From Castor canadensis (Eukaryota > Chordata > Mammalia > Rodentia > Castoridae): a stretch of 64,000 nucleotides of DNA. Positions 24,921-36,870 of this stretch are shown piece after piece; position 1 is the first letter of the stretch; every line of letters begins with the position of its first letter. The position numbers and the translations under genes are program-made. Below the pieces are notes generated by a model. The model ran no database searches. It saw only the letters and a program-made list of their open reading frames with translations, and was not told the origin of the DNA. Location: NCBI RefSeq assembly GCF_047511655.1, contig NC_133390.1, positions 89,225,583 through 89,289,582 on the forward strand. The letters are read 5' to 3'.

Positions 24921-25026
24921 TGCTCGCTTCGGCAGCACATATACTAAAATTGGAATGATACAAAGAAGATTAGCATGGCCCATGCACAAGGATGACACGC
25001 AAATTCGTAAAGCGTTCCATATTTTT
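24920..25026 (+). ncRNA. U6 spliceosomal snRNA, retrotransposed copy
   Basis: This is a full-length 107-nt copy of U6, the RNA at the catalytic centre of the spliceosome. It starts gtgctcgcttcggcagcaca, keeps the AGC triad (24972-24974) and ends in the oligo(T) that marks the natural U6 3' end. Compared with the mammalian U6 I recall, it has five substitutions, most of C>T or G>A type. One changes the ACAGAGA box, which pairs with the 5' splice site, to ACAAAGA (24960-24966). U6 genes need upstream pol III elements; no TATA box is seen 25-30 bp upstream. The 3' end runs straight into L1, and the flanking duplication encloses U6 plus L1. It is therefore a dead copy carried in by retrotransposition, not an active gene. 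Confidence 0.95.
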
Positions 25027-25253
25027 TATCTTTATTTGTTTTTATTTTTTAATTTCAATCCTCTCTCTGTTCCTCTAATGCCTGTTCAGCTTACTGTCGA
25101 TTAGTACCCTAACGCTCCCTGTTGCCCTTTTCTTTAACTTATTGCTTTCCATCTCCGCTCACCGTTCCATTCTAAATATTACGATTGTTGTTATTACAAG
25201 CTAGAAAATACTTAATTGCACACAGTACAGGGACAGTAACAACACCAAAGACA

Positions 25254-26451
25254 ATGACGGGAAGACAGAAAAAACAGGGAAACCAGTTTCCCCACAGCAA
25301 AAAATTAGTACAGGAACCAGAGGGGAATGAAGAAAACAGATACACAGATCCAGACTCCAACAAAATGAAGATAAACTATGCCAAAGGATCCAATGAAGCC
25401 CACAAGAATAAGTTAAAAGAAGACATACAACAGGTACTCAATGAGAATTTTATAGAGATGATACTGGATAGGGTCAACCAAAATGTACAGGAGACACTCA
25501 AGAAATTCCAAGACAACAAAAATAGAGAATTTGAAAAAGCAAAAGAAGAAATAAAGGAAACCATAGAAGCACTGTATAAACACCAAAGTGAAACAGAGAC
25601 CACAATGAATAAACAGATAAATGAACTCAGGACAAAAATAGACAACATTAAAGAGGAAACCACCCAGGATATGGAAAACCTCAGAAAAAAGAACGAAACA
25701 CAACTGCAAAACAAAACGGAAGGCCAATCCAGCAGAATAAAACAAAGAGAAGACAGAACCTCAGAACTTGAAGATGAAATGTTAATTAAAGGAAAAACCG
25801 AATAACTATTAATTAAACAACTCAAGACCTGTGAAAAGAAAATGCAAGAACTCACCAACTCCATCAAAAGACCAAACTTGAGAATCATGGGCAAAAGAAG
25901 GAGAAGAGGTGCAAGCGAAGGGAATGCATAATATATTCAACAAAATAATAATGGAAAATTTCCCAAATCTAGAGAAAGATATTCCCATACAGATGCAAGA
26001 GGCCTCCAGGACACCAAACAGACCAGATCAAAATAGAACTACCCCACAACATATCATAATTAAAACAACAAGTTCAGAAACTAGGGAAAGAATATTGAAA
26101 GCTGTAAGAGAGAAAAAACAAGTAACGTACAAAGGTAAACCCATCAAAATCACAGCAGACTTCTCAACAGAAACATTAAAAGCAAGAAGAGCATGGGGTG
26201 AGATCTTCCGGGCACTGAATGAAAATAACTTCAACCCCAGGATACTCTACCCAGCAAAACTATCATTCAAAATAGATGGAGCAATAAAAGTCTTCCATGA
26301 TAAGCAGAAACTAAAACAATATGTGAACACAAAGCCACCACTACAAGATTCTGCAAGGGATTCTGCACACAGAAAGTGCACCCAACTTAACCATGAAAAG
26401 ACAGGCAGCACCAAACCACAGGAAAAGAAAAAGCAAGACAGTAGAGAGTAA
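25254..26451 (+). pseudogene. L1 ORF1 (RNA-binding protein), disrupted
   Basis: ORF1p is the trimeric nucleic-acid chaperone that coats L1 RNA. I take the start at the ATG at 25254 (M-T-G-R-Q), which fits the usual start of the reading frame. The frame runs through a long coiled coil (roughly residues 50-170), then hits TAA at 25803-25805 where the second L1 has GAA. About 90 bp later a 2-nt deletion near 25892 shifts the frame. The RRM and C-terminal domain continue from 25909 to 26451. Near the end two small deletions (about 26346 and 26376) shift the frame out and back, changing about 10 residues while keeping the final segment. The protein cannot be made intact. Confidence 0.9.
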
Positions 26452-26501
26452 CCTCAACTTAGGTACACACAATCAAACCTTCAAACAACTAAGACAACTA
26501 A

Positions 26502-29500
26502 ATGACAGGAATCACCACATACCTATCAGTACTAACACTTAATGTTAATGGACTTAATTCACCCATCAAAAGGCACCGCTTGATGAAATGGATTAAAAGG
26601 GAAGATCCAACAATTTGTTGCTTACAGGAGACCTATCTCACCAACAGAAATAAGCATAGGCTTAGGATGAAAGGCTGGAAGAAGATTTACCAAGCCAATG
26701 GCCCCCGAAAACAGGCAGGAGTAGCAATACTTATCTCTGACAAAGTAGACTTCAAACCTACATTGATCAAACGAGATAAAGAAGGACATTCCATACTAAT
26801 AAAAGGGGAAATAGACCAAAAGGAAAAAATAATCATGAACCTGTATGCACCCAATGTCAACGCACCCAATTTCATCAAACATACCCTGAAAGACCTAAAA
26901 GCATATATTAACACCAACACAGTGGTTGTAGGAGACTTTAACACCCCATTATCATCAATAGATAGGTCATCCAAACAAAAAATCAATAAAGAATCCAAGA
27001 TCTAAAATATGCAATAGATCAAATGGACCTAGTTGATATCTACAGAACATTTCATCCAACCTCTACACAATATACATTTTTCTCAGCAGCCCAAGGAACC
27101 TTGTCCAAAAAAGATCATATCATAGGGCACAAAGCAAGTCTCAGCAAATATAAGAAAATAGAAATTATACCATGCATACTATCTGATCAAAATGCAGTAA
27201 AAGTAGAACTCAACAACAAAAGTAAAGACAAAATACATGCAATCAGCTGGAAACTAAATAACTCATTACTTAATGAAGAATGGGTCATCAATGAAATAAA
27301 AGAGGAAATTTAAAAGTTCCTGGAAGTCAATGAAAATGAAAACATAACCTAACGGAACCTATGGGACACAGCTAAGGCAGTCCTGAGAGGAAAGTTTATA
27401 GCCATGAGTGCATATATTAAAAAGACTGAAAGATCAAAAATCAGTGACCTAATGATACATATCAAACTCCTAGAAGAACAAGAACAAGCAAATCCCAAAA
27501 CAAATAGAAAGAGAGAAATAATAAAAATAAGAGCTGAAATCAACGAAATAGAAACCAAAAAAAACCATACAAAGAATTAATGAAACAAAAAGTTGGTTCT
27601 TTGAAAAAATAAACAAGATTGATAGACCCCTGGCAAACCTGACTAAAATGAGGAGAGAAAAAAAACCCAAATTAGTAGAATCAGGAATGCAAAAGGGGAG
27701 ATAACAACAAACACCATGGAAGTCCAGGAAATCATCAGAGACTACTTTGAGAACCTATATTCAAATAAATTTGAAAATCTTAAAGAAATGGACAGATTTC
27801 TAGATACATATGATCATCCAAAACTGAACCAAGAGGAAATTAATCAACTGAATAGACCTATAACACAAAATGAAATTGAAGCAGCAATCAAGAGTCTCCC
27901 CAAAAAGAAAAGTCCAGGACCTGATGGATTCTCTGCTGAATTCTATCAGACCTTTAAAGAAGAACTGATACCAAACCTCCTTAAACTGTTCCATGAAATA
28001 GAAAGGGAAGGAAAACTGCCAGACACATTTTATGAAGCTAGTATTACACTTATCCCAAAACCAGGCAAAGACACCTCCAAAAAGGAGAACTATAGGCCAA
28101 TCTACTTAATGAACATTGACGCAAAAATCCTCAACAAAATAATGGCAAACAAAATTCAACAACACATCAAAAAGATTATTCACCATGACCAAGTAGGCTT
28201 CATCCCAGGGATGCAGGGCTGGTTCAACATACGAAAATCAATAAACGTAATAAACCACATTAACAGAAGCAAAGACAAAAACCACTTGATCATCTCAATA
28301 GATGCAGAAAAAGCCTTTGATAAGATCCAACACCATTTCATGATAAAAGCTCTAAGAAAACTAGGAATAGAAGGAAAGTACCTCAACATTATAAAAGCTA
28401 TATATGACAAATCTACAGCCAGCATTATACTTAATGGAGAAAAACTGAAACCATTCCCTCTAAAATCAGGAACCAGACAAGGATGCCCACTATCTCCACT
28501 CCTATTCAACATAGTACTGGAATTCCTAGCCAGAGCAATTAGACAAGAAGAAGGAATAAAAGGAATACAAATAGGTAAAGACACTGTCAAATATCCAAAT
28601 TTGCAGACGACATGATCCTATACGTTAAAGACCCAAAAAACTCTACTCAGAAGCTTCTAGACATCATCAATAGCTATAGCAAGGTAGCAGTATATAAAAT
28701 CAACATAGAAAAATCATTAGCATTTCTATACACTAACAATGAGCAAACTGAAAAAGAATGTATGAAAACAATTCCATTTACAATAGCCTCAAAAAAAATC
28801 AAATACCTAGGTGTAAACCTAACAAAAGATGTGAATGACCTCTGCAAGGAAAACTATAAACTTCTGAAGAGAGAGGTTGAGGAAGACTATAGAAAGTGGA
28901 GAGATCTCCCATGCTCATGGATTGGTAGAATCAACATAGTAAAAATGTCGATACTCCCAAAAGTAATCTACATGTTTAATACAATTCCCATCAAAATTCC
29001 AATGACATTCATTAAAGAGATTGAAAAATCTACCGTGAAATTTATATGGAAAAACAAGAGGCCACAAATAGTCAAGGCAATACTCTGTCAAAAGAACAAC
29101 GATGGAGGTATCACAATACCTGACTTCAAACTATATTACAAAGCAATAAAAATAAAAACAGCATTGTACTGGCACAAAAACAGACATGAAGACCAGTGGA
29201 ACAGAATAGAGGACCCAGATATGAAGCCACACAACTATAACCAACTTGTCTTTGACAAAGGAGCTAAAAATATACGATGGAGAAATAGCAGCCTCTTCAA
29301 CAAAAACTGCTGGGAAAACTGGTTAACAGTCTGCAAAAAACTGAAACTAGATCCATGTATATCCCCCTATACCAAGATTAACTCAAAATGGATCAAGGAT
29401 CTTAATATCAGACCCCAAACTCTAAAGTTGATACAGGAAAGAGTAGAAACTCCTCTGGATTTAGTAGGTATAGGTAAGAACTTTCTCAATGAAACTCCAG

Positions 29501-30330
29501 CAGCACAGCAACTAAGAGATAGCATAGATAAATGGGACCTCATAAAGCTAAAAAGCTTCTGTTCATCAAAAGAAATGGTCTCTAAACTGAAGAGAACACC
29601 TACAGAGTGGGAGAAAATATTTGCCAGCTACACATCAGACAAAGGACTGATAACCAGAATATATAGGGAACTTAAAAAACTAAATTCTCCCAAAACTAAT
29701 GAACCAATAAAGAAATGGGCACGTGAACTAAACAGAACCTTCTCAAAAGAAGAAATTCAAATGGCCAAAAAACACATGAAAAAATGCTCAACATCTCTAG
29801 CAATAAAGGAAATGCAAATTAAAACCACGCTAAGATTCCACCTCACCCCCGTTAGAATAACCATCATTAGCAACACCACCACCAACAGGTGTTGGCGAGG
29901 ATGCAGGGGAAAAGGAACCCTCTTACACTGTTGGTGGGAATGTAGACTAGTACAACCACTCTGGAAAAAAATTTGGAGGCTACTTAAAAAGCTAGACATT
30001 GATCTACCATTTGATCCAGCAATACCACTCTTGGGGATATACCCAAAAGACTGAGACACAGGTTACTCCAGAGGCACCTGCACACCCATGTTTATTGCGG
30101 CACTATTCACAATAGTCAAGTTATGGATACAGCCAAGATGCCCCACCACTGATGAATGGATTAAGAAAATGTGGTATCTACACACAATGGAATTTTATGC
30201 AGCCATGAAGAAGAACGAAATGTTATCATTCGCTTGTAAATGGATGGAATTGGAGAACATCATTCTGAGTGAAGTTAGCCTGGCCCAAAAGACCAAAAAT
30301 CGTATGTTCTCCCTCATATGTGGACATTAG
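26502..30330 (+). pseudogene. L1 ORF2 (endonuclease-reverse transcriptase), disrupted
   Basis: ORF2p nicks target DNA and reverse-transcribes L1 RNA. The start ATG lies 50 bp after ORF1. The endonuclease shows LNVNGLN, QETYL and GDFNTPL. A 1-nt deletion near 26990 shifts the frame; the piece 27023-27313 carries D-H and S-D-Q, where the active-site SDH histidine is replaced by Gln. TAA at 27311 follows. Further indels lie in 27340-27715. The RT palm is at about 27716-28611; a 1-nt loss just before 28600 puts FADD (28600-28611) in the next frame. The tail has the zinc-knuckle-like C-W-R-G-C ... H ... C near 29890-29942, a TGA at 30052-30054, and a natural end at TAG 30328-30330. Dead copy. Confidence 0.92.
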
Positions 30331-30812
30331 ATCAAGGGCAAACTCAACAAGGGGATTGGACTTTGAGCACATGATAAAAGCGAGAGCACACAAGGGAGAG
30401 GTGAGGATAGGCAAGACACATAAAAAATTAGCTAGCATTTGTTGCCCTTAACGCAGAGCAACTAAAGCAGATACCTTAAAAGCAACTGAGGCCAATAGGA
30501 AAAGGGGAACAGGAACTAGAGAAAAGGTGAGATCAAAAAGAATTAACCTAGAAGGTAACACCCACACACAGGAAATCAATGTGAGTCAATGCCCTGTATA
30601 GCTATCCTTATCTCAACCAGCAAAAACCCTTGTTCCTTCCTATTATTGCTTATACTCTCTCTACAACAAAATTAGAAATAAGGGCAAAATAGTTTCTGCT
30701 GGGTATTGAGGGGGTGGGAGGAGAGGGAGGGGGCGGAGTGGGTGGTAAGGGAGGGGGTGGGGGCAGGGGGGAGAAATGACCCAAGCCTTGTATGCACATA
30801 TGAATAAAAAAA
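30331..30812 (+). other. L1 3' UTR with G-rich polypurine tract and A tail
   Basis: About 480 bp between the ORF2 stop and the A tail. A G-rich tract (30706-30773) with many runs of three or more G could form G-quadruplexes, a feature shared by mammalian L1 3' UTRs. A 'gaataaaa' signal overlaps the tail start at 30802. Confidence 0.88.
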
Positions 30813-30828
30813 AAGAGTGGAAATGTAG
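30813..30828. repeat. Right 16-bp target-site duplication of the U6-L1 unit
   Basis: aagagtggaaatgtag, identical to 24905-24920, directly after the A tail. Confidence 0.93.
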
Positions 30829-31075
30829 GGAATGCATGTAGATGGTCTTGGAGTGAGATGTAGGTAGATTTCAGAGGGTAACAGTGTCAGAAGGGCTCAG
30901 ATGCAAGGTATGTTTAGCTGCAATGTGTGAAGGAAAATGAGGCCAGAATGTTTCCTAGGTTTGAGGTCTGAGCAAAAGGAGAATGGAGAAGCCATTAATG
31001 ATTTTTAGAAGTCTGGAGCTAGAGGTACACATATCTGCTTTATATGGCAGGCAAGAAAGACATTCAAGAGCTCTG
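30829..31075 (-). repeat. Ancient L2-like repeat, right part of an interrupted copy
   Basis: Continues the repeat broken at 24904: 'gagaatggagaagccatt' and 'cctaggtttgaggtctgagc' resemble the next segment of the same antisense repeat. Family assignment tentative. Confidence 0.35.
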
Positions 31076-33425
31076 ATTGGATGTAAGTTTGAAAATAATA
31101 AAAAGACGTTTTCTTCTCAGTTTTAGTGCTCTAATTCAAACAATGCTAATTCTATTAACATTATGGATTTTTTTCTCCCTTTCTGAATGTAGGCACTTTG
31201 TAATTCTTTATTTAGCTTTAAATCTACCTTAGGTTCTTCAAGAATTGCATCCTTTCAAATCCCTGTAGGAAACTATTTTGTAATTACTGTGTAAAGAGAA
31301 TTTTCTGAAACAATTTTCTTCATACAAACTGAAAGTACCGATACAAATTTTAAATATGCAAGGCTGAGAAAAATTCCATGAAAGTTCACCTCTTAAAATC
31401 TGAAAAGGAAGCTGTAGATACAATAGGGGAACCTCACTAGTAACAGGTGGACCTGTGATCCCCTTTTCATTCTCTCAGCTATTGATGTCCAATGTTAATA
31501 AGGGACAGCACAGGCTGAGGTCAGCTTTATAAGAAGCTCTGCAACAGTCTGAGAGGTGGTATTGATTTTTAAGAGCTTAGAAGCTGTCATGGTTTACAAT
31601 TAGGAGAATCCTGGACTGAAAGTGAAAGGACCTGCCTTCTAGTCCAGCCATTACCATTTCTACTTTGTGGCCTTCAGCTCACATGACCTACATGGAATTC
31701 AATTCCCAATGCTATGAAGCTGCAGCAGGCTCTCTTGAGGAATCCTTAAAGTTATGTGGAAATAATTTAAGGACCATGAATATAAGTATATATATATATA
31801 TATAGCTTATATATGTGTCTATATATGTGCTGAATAGGAATGAATATATATAGGAACATATATATATTCTAATTTGAATTATCTCTGCTGAAAACTATAG
31901 AAATAATGCTTTATGGGTAAAATTTAACTGAAAGAGAATCAAGGACAATGCTGATTTATACAGCAAAGGAACTTTCTCAGTCTTAGAATTAATGCATATA
32001 AAAATGGTTTCTGTCTATTGTGTATGCAATCTCTTATGGCAAGAAAGTTTTGAAACGATTATTAAACAATGTCAATAAAATTGATATAGTTAATGAAATA
32101 AACTTAAAGGGAAGTGGGAGGTAATGTGATTACCAAAAAAATGCTAGGAATTACTCATGATTTGGTTTTGAGTTTCCAAGAAGGCCCAGCACAAAAGGAA
32201 ACGTGAGTTATGAATCATAGTGTCAATTTTACAAAAGCAAAGAATTTGCTGTGGCGTAGGAATGTCTTTTGTTGTTCATTCCCCCCAAAGAAACAAATTT
32301 GTAGAAGTAATAACTTGAATAGTGTAAGTGGATTTTTCCTTTTATCAATTGAAATTCTGAGTTAATTGCTTGGAATTGAGTCTTCAAATTGAGAATCAAC
32401 CTATGTAATTCATGGGCGCCGTAGAGATCACCTATGACTTCACAGGCACATCTAAGTCCATCCAATTTAGCAAAGTAGGTAATGACCTGGACATTTTTGA
32501 TGAACAAAACACAGGGAAGTAGGAGAGTCTTACAGCAGAAAAGGTTTCAAGTTAAAAATCTGAAACTTTGTATCTGACACCATTGCTTATGACACCATTG
32601 CTTAGCCCAAGACACAAGAATTTTCTCAGCCTGTATTTTTTTCATCTGAAAACTTCTGATTTTGAAACGGATGACATTTAATCTGCCTTTCTAGCTGTGA
32701 GAATCTAAGTTTGCAATTATGTTCTTCTGAAACTAGATAAACAAGACAGGATGTCTTGAAAAAGGAAAATAACATTTAGGATGGTGGTGAGTTACCAGAG
32801 TGCAGAGAAAAGGGTAAACAATGATTCATTAAATGCACTCACATACTGATTCTGTAATATTTTTAAAAAACTAATTTGGTGAGAAGATTTTAAGCGTAAT
32901 TTTTCCTTTATTTTAAATCTTACTCTTTGAATGCTTTGCCTGAGCTTTATCAACTTGGATACTATACAGTATACATAGCTTAAAAATCAAACTTTCCAAA
33001 TCCTCTCACCCATCACAAAGTCCGTGCACCCTCAGACTCCCTCACCTTACCGTAGCAAAAGAACAACACTGAGAAAACATGAATATTAAAAGGAAAGTGA
33101 TATCTACAAAAATATTTGAAGCTGTCAAATAAATTTGTGATCTAGTATATGCAAGATAAATTAAAACCAATTGCCATAGTTTCATTTATACATTTCTTTC
33201 TTGTATCAATAGCTTTATAATATTGTTTTTCTGATTATGTAAGAAATGCATGACTGCTATAAAAAATTTAGAAAGTCCTGAGAACTATAAATGAAAATAA
33301 AAATCACCCATAACCATACTTCTTAGAAAGAAAATGACTATTTTAGTGAAATTCCCTTTAGCACTTTCTCTATATATTTTACTATGATAACATCATTTAT
33401 TGAATTTAATACGTGTACAAACTAT
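31076..33425. other. Unique AT-rich DNA with a TA-rich patch
   Basis: A (TA)n patch lies at 31783-31835 with a related one at 31845-31868. A MIR-like phrase is at 31605-31700. No gene or RNA was recognised. Confidence 0.45.
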
Positions 33426-33434
33426 ACTAAATAC

Positions 33435-33643
33435 TTTCTTTTATTCGAAGTTCTGGAGAATGAACCTAGGGCCTCATGTATGTTTTAGACAAGTGCTTTA
33501 CCACTTGAGCCATGCCCCCATCTCTTGTTTTTATTTTGTGTTTGAGATAGAAACTCATTAATTTTGCATGGTCTGGCCCAGAACTCCTCCTGCCTCCACT
33601 TCCCAAGTAGCTGGAATTACAGACATGTGCCACCACACCCGGC
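33435..33643 (-). mobile_element. Composite B1/ID-type SINE
   Basis: Reverse orientation: T-rich tail, ID-like half ('gagaatgaacctagggcctc', 'accacttgagccatgccc'), linker, then 7SL-like half ('cttcccaagtagctggaatt' to 'gccaccacacccgg'). Flanked by actaaatac at 33426-33434 and 33644-33652. More diverged than the copy at 18617. Confidence 0.85.
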
Positions 33644-33654
33644 ACTAAATACGT

Positions 33655-35754
33655 TATATGCATTTTCTCATTTAACATTTTCAGTATTCTTCATGAGTGT
33701 GTACATGTGTCCACACTTTTATCCATAATACCACATGTATGGACTCTGTATATAAGTTTATACATAATAAACTTTGTAACATTCTATCCATAAAACTCTA
33801 AATCCTTTCCTTTTCTCCTAAGATTATATTCTGCTCAGTACCTGATGTATCCTAGCGTTCTGCATCACTTCCTGGCACCCTTACCCCATAGCCTACAAGA
33901 GGCAGCACTAAGCCCACCTGCGTCCTCTTGGGGCTAACTGGAGAGGGATGGGCTCATCTGAGAAAATGAAATTGTGGGACAGAAAAGAGGCAGCAGGTAA
34001 GGTTGTATGCTGGAAATTGAGCCATTTTCAACCACAGTCACATTAAATAAGTGGAGCAAAACTGTCTGGAGGGAGAAATGAGAGAATGGAGGAGATATAC
34101 TGAGAGAAACAGAGGCAAGAAGCTAGATAAGCTTGTTTCCAGGGACACAGAGGAACAAGGAAAAATAGCTGCTGGGGCACATTTCCAATTGCAGGAGATC
34201 TTACTGTGTGTCCCCAAATGGATTCTCAAATTGCACTCTATCTTTCCTCTAAATATATTTTCAACTTAAACTAATTTGAGTATATTACTCTTCTTGAGAT
34301 ACCTTGTTAATGTGCATTAATAATGATTATCTTGATATGTGCAAGGCATCAGTCCAAGTATTCAGTGTTCACTTATCCTATCCTATCAAATGCTTTTAAA
34401 TCTTTATATATCAACCCTAAAAGGTATTATTACCTTCATTTTACATAGGAGGAAATTGAAACTCAAAGCACTTAAGCAGAAGGTACTAATTAGGAATGGC
34501 GTGTGTATATGCCTCCCACCCCACAGATGTATACACATTCTTTGCCTTTGGCACCTCCTCAAACTCCACTTAAAAATGGAGGATTTTTAAAAAGGCTTGA
34601 GCACACCAGGACTAAGTGCAAGAACCGCACAAAGCAGCTCAATCAAGTATAATTGATTGAGCAAATCCAAGAAAGCTGGGCAAATTTGAAAAGCAACTCC
34701 TCACGCCCCAGATCTGGAACCTGCTCCACACATGGAGGGACCTGTTTCTCACTCCCCTTCTCCTGGCCTGCCCCAGCAGTCACTGGAGGTATAGTGGGGG
34801 AGGGAGAACCCAGGCCCTTTAAGTGAGAGACATCAGAGCATTTAAGGTACAGGCAGAAGTACTCTGTCAAAAAGCAGGGGATTTTGGTTCCTTATATATT
34901 TGACTGCTCTCTCTTCACCTACTTGACTTCCAAAATCCTGGCAGCCTGACTTTTCCCCTGCAGATATGAGATTGGAACATTTGTCTCTGAAGAGTCAGTT
35001 TATCCCAAAAGAAAAATAAGAAGATAAGGACATCACAAATTACCCCCAATGAATCAGCCCATCAACACTCCCACCCCACCTGCACAAAGCTGACTGAAAA
35101 GTCAGCTTTCTAATGCAGAAAGCCTGTGGCCACCAGACTTACACAGCAAAATGCACATGAAAACAAAACATCAGCTTGGATGGATCTTTTCTAAAAGTCA
35201 AAATATGCTGATTGATACGGATATATGAGATATATTCGTGAAATATAAGCTATGAGAGAATAAACCTATGAGATGAAAAAAATCCAAATGCTTTAAAGAA
35301 GTACATTCAGAGAAAAAAAAGTGTTCTTTAGAGAGTAAAATATGATAAAAGCAAAAAAATTCAGTAGGAAATTTGGGAGATAAAATTGAGGAAAGTTCAT
35401 AGAAAGTAGAGCAAGAAGACAAAGCTATGGGAAAACACAGCAAGCAAAGAATAGAAAAAGCGGTGAGACTAATTCATAATCTAGAACAGAGAACATGAAA
35501 AAGGGAAGGGAGGGAATTAATAAAGAAACAACTAGAGAGCTTTTATTTTTCCAGAACTGAAGCACAGTGTTTCCAGAATGAAATGGCCCACTCTGTGTTC
35601 ATGATATCAGATGAGAACTGGCTCACTACAAGACACAGTATGGTGAAATTTCAGAATATTAAAAAGAAAATAATTACAAAAGTATCCAGATGAAATGTTC
35701 ACATTGATTGACAGTATCAGTGATCAATATGGTGGCAAGGCATGGAGGTTCAAG
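33655..35754. other. Unique DNA, no gene recognised
   Basis: L2/MIR-like phrases occur at 34330-34500 ('ggaggaaattgaaactcaaa'). Nothing else was recognised. Confidence 0.4.
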
Positions 35755-35960
35755 AGTCTGTCTCCCAATGCAGCACACCTGGGTTCTAATTTCTAGCTCT
35801 AATTATTAGCCCTACAACTCTGAAAAGTTACTGCAACCCTAGTCACAGCTTCCTCATCTCTAAAATAGGGATTGTTGTGGGAATAAGTGAGATGAGAAAC
35901 ATAAATACATACAGAATTGTGACTGACATAGAGTCAGTGCTGAGAAAATGATAGCCTTTG
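35755..35960 (+). repeat. MIR SINE relic, near full length
   Basis: 'acacctgggttctaatttct', 'ctcatctctaaaatagggat' and 'gagtcagtgctgagaaaatg' cover the left half, core and right half in order. Confidence 0.7.
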
Positions 35961-36764
35961 CTATTGAGCCTTTTATTATTTAGCTTAAAAGCTTGAAGGC
36001 AATAGATCAAAGCCTTCAAAATTATAAGGGTACAAGATTTCTAGTCTGGTGTTCTATATGCAAGCAACTATTGGTTAAGCATGAAAGTAAAATAAAAAGT
36101 ATCTTAGTTATACAACAACATTTTATCTCCTATGTACACTTTCTCAGGAAGCTGTGCTCTGCCAAAACAGAGGAAAACATGGAATCCAGGTAAAAGAAAT
36201 CCCAAGCAAAGTACAGAAAAAGAATGACCAGGATACTGGTGGAAAGATATTAAAAAATAGCAGTTAACCTCAACCAGTCCTGACTTGAACAGGTCAGAGC
36301 CATCTGTGAGACTTTCTTATGTGCATGAAATTGATGTATAGTGTGTACTGGTGTACTAAAAGAAAGTTTACACAACTGGGAAAGTGTTTATCAATAAAAG
36401 GAAAAACTCCTGGAGGCTAAGAATAAACAACAGTAATAATACCTAAACAGAAAAAAGTAATTAGAAACCAAAGAAAATCAGAATTTTTTTTCAGAAAAGG
36501 AAAAATAATAATAGTATCCAACATGATTAACCATGTTTATATGATGTTAAAACTATAATAACGTAACCAGAATTATGATAAACTCTTGGAAACAAGAGGG
36601 AAAGAATAAGGGTGTTTGCATATGCTGGAAATAGAGGAGGTAAAAGAAGGCAAAGTTATAATTTTAAACTTGTTTGCTTGTTTTACTATTTTTCTGAGTA
36701 AGCCTTATACAATTTGAATATCTTAACTATGACTATGTGCAACTTTGACAAAAATAATACTGAA

Positions 36765-36870
36765 TTAAATAAATATTATCTTTAAAATTAAAACACAGAT
36801 AAGTTAAATAAGACACTTGCTCAAGGTCATTCAACTTGAAAGTGGGAGAACCAGGATTGAACACTTAGTC
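36765..36870 (-). repeat. MIR SINE relic
   Basis: 'gctcaaggtcattcaacttg' and 'gagaaccaggattgaaca' are the reverse of the MIR core and left half. Confidence 0.6.

Larger units (their letters stand above)
24920..30812 (+). mobile_element. U6 snRNA-L1 chimeric retroelement
   Basis: One inserted unit made of complete U6 (24920-25026) and a 5'-truncated L1 (about 25027-30812). The L1 part starts in the T-rich 3' portion of the 5' UTR, equivalent to about 52450 of the second L1, and keeps ORF1, ORF2, 3' UTR and A tail. A short stretch of 5' UTR (around 25128) lacks some 80 bp present in the second copy. The same 16-bp sequence lies left of U6 and right of the A tail, so U6 and L1 integrated together. 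Such pairs are known in other mammals and are explained by template switching during reverse transcription or by joining of the RNAs before it. The joint lies in T-rich sequence on both sides. Both ORFs are broken. Confidence 0.93.

Noticed and set aside
24920-25026. U6 as an active snRNA gene
   Set aside because: No upstream promoter signal, mutated ACAGAGA box, and enclosed in a retrotransposition duplication with L1.
25376-25894. 172-codon minus-strand frame opposite the other ORF1
   Set aside because: Same shadow effect as in the second L1.
31783-31835. (TA)n patch as a hairpin or replication element
   Set aside because: Plain AT microsatellite; no further structure around it.
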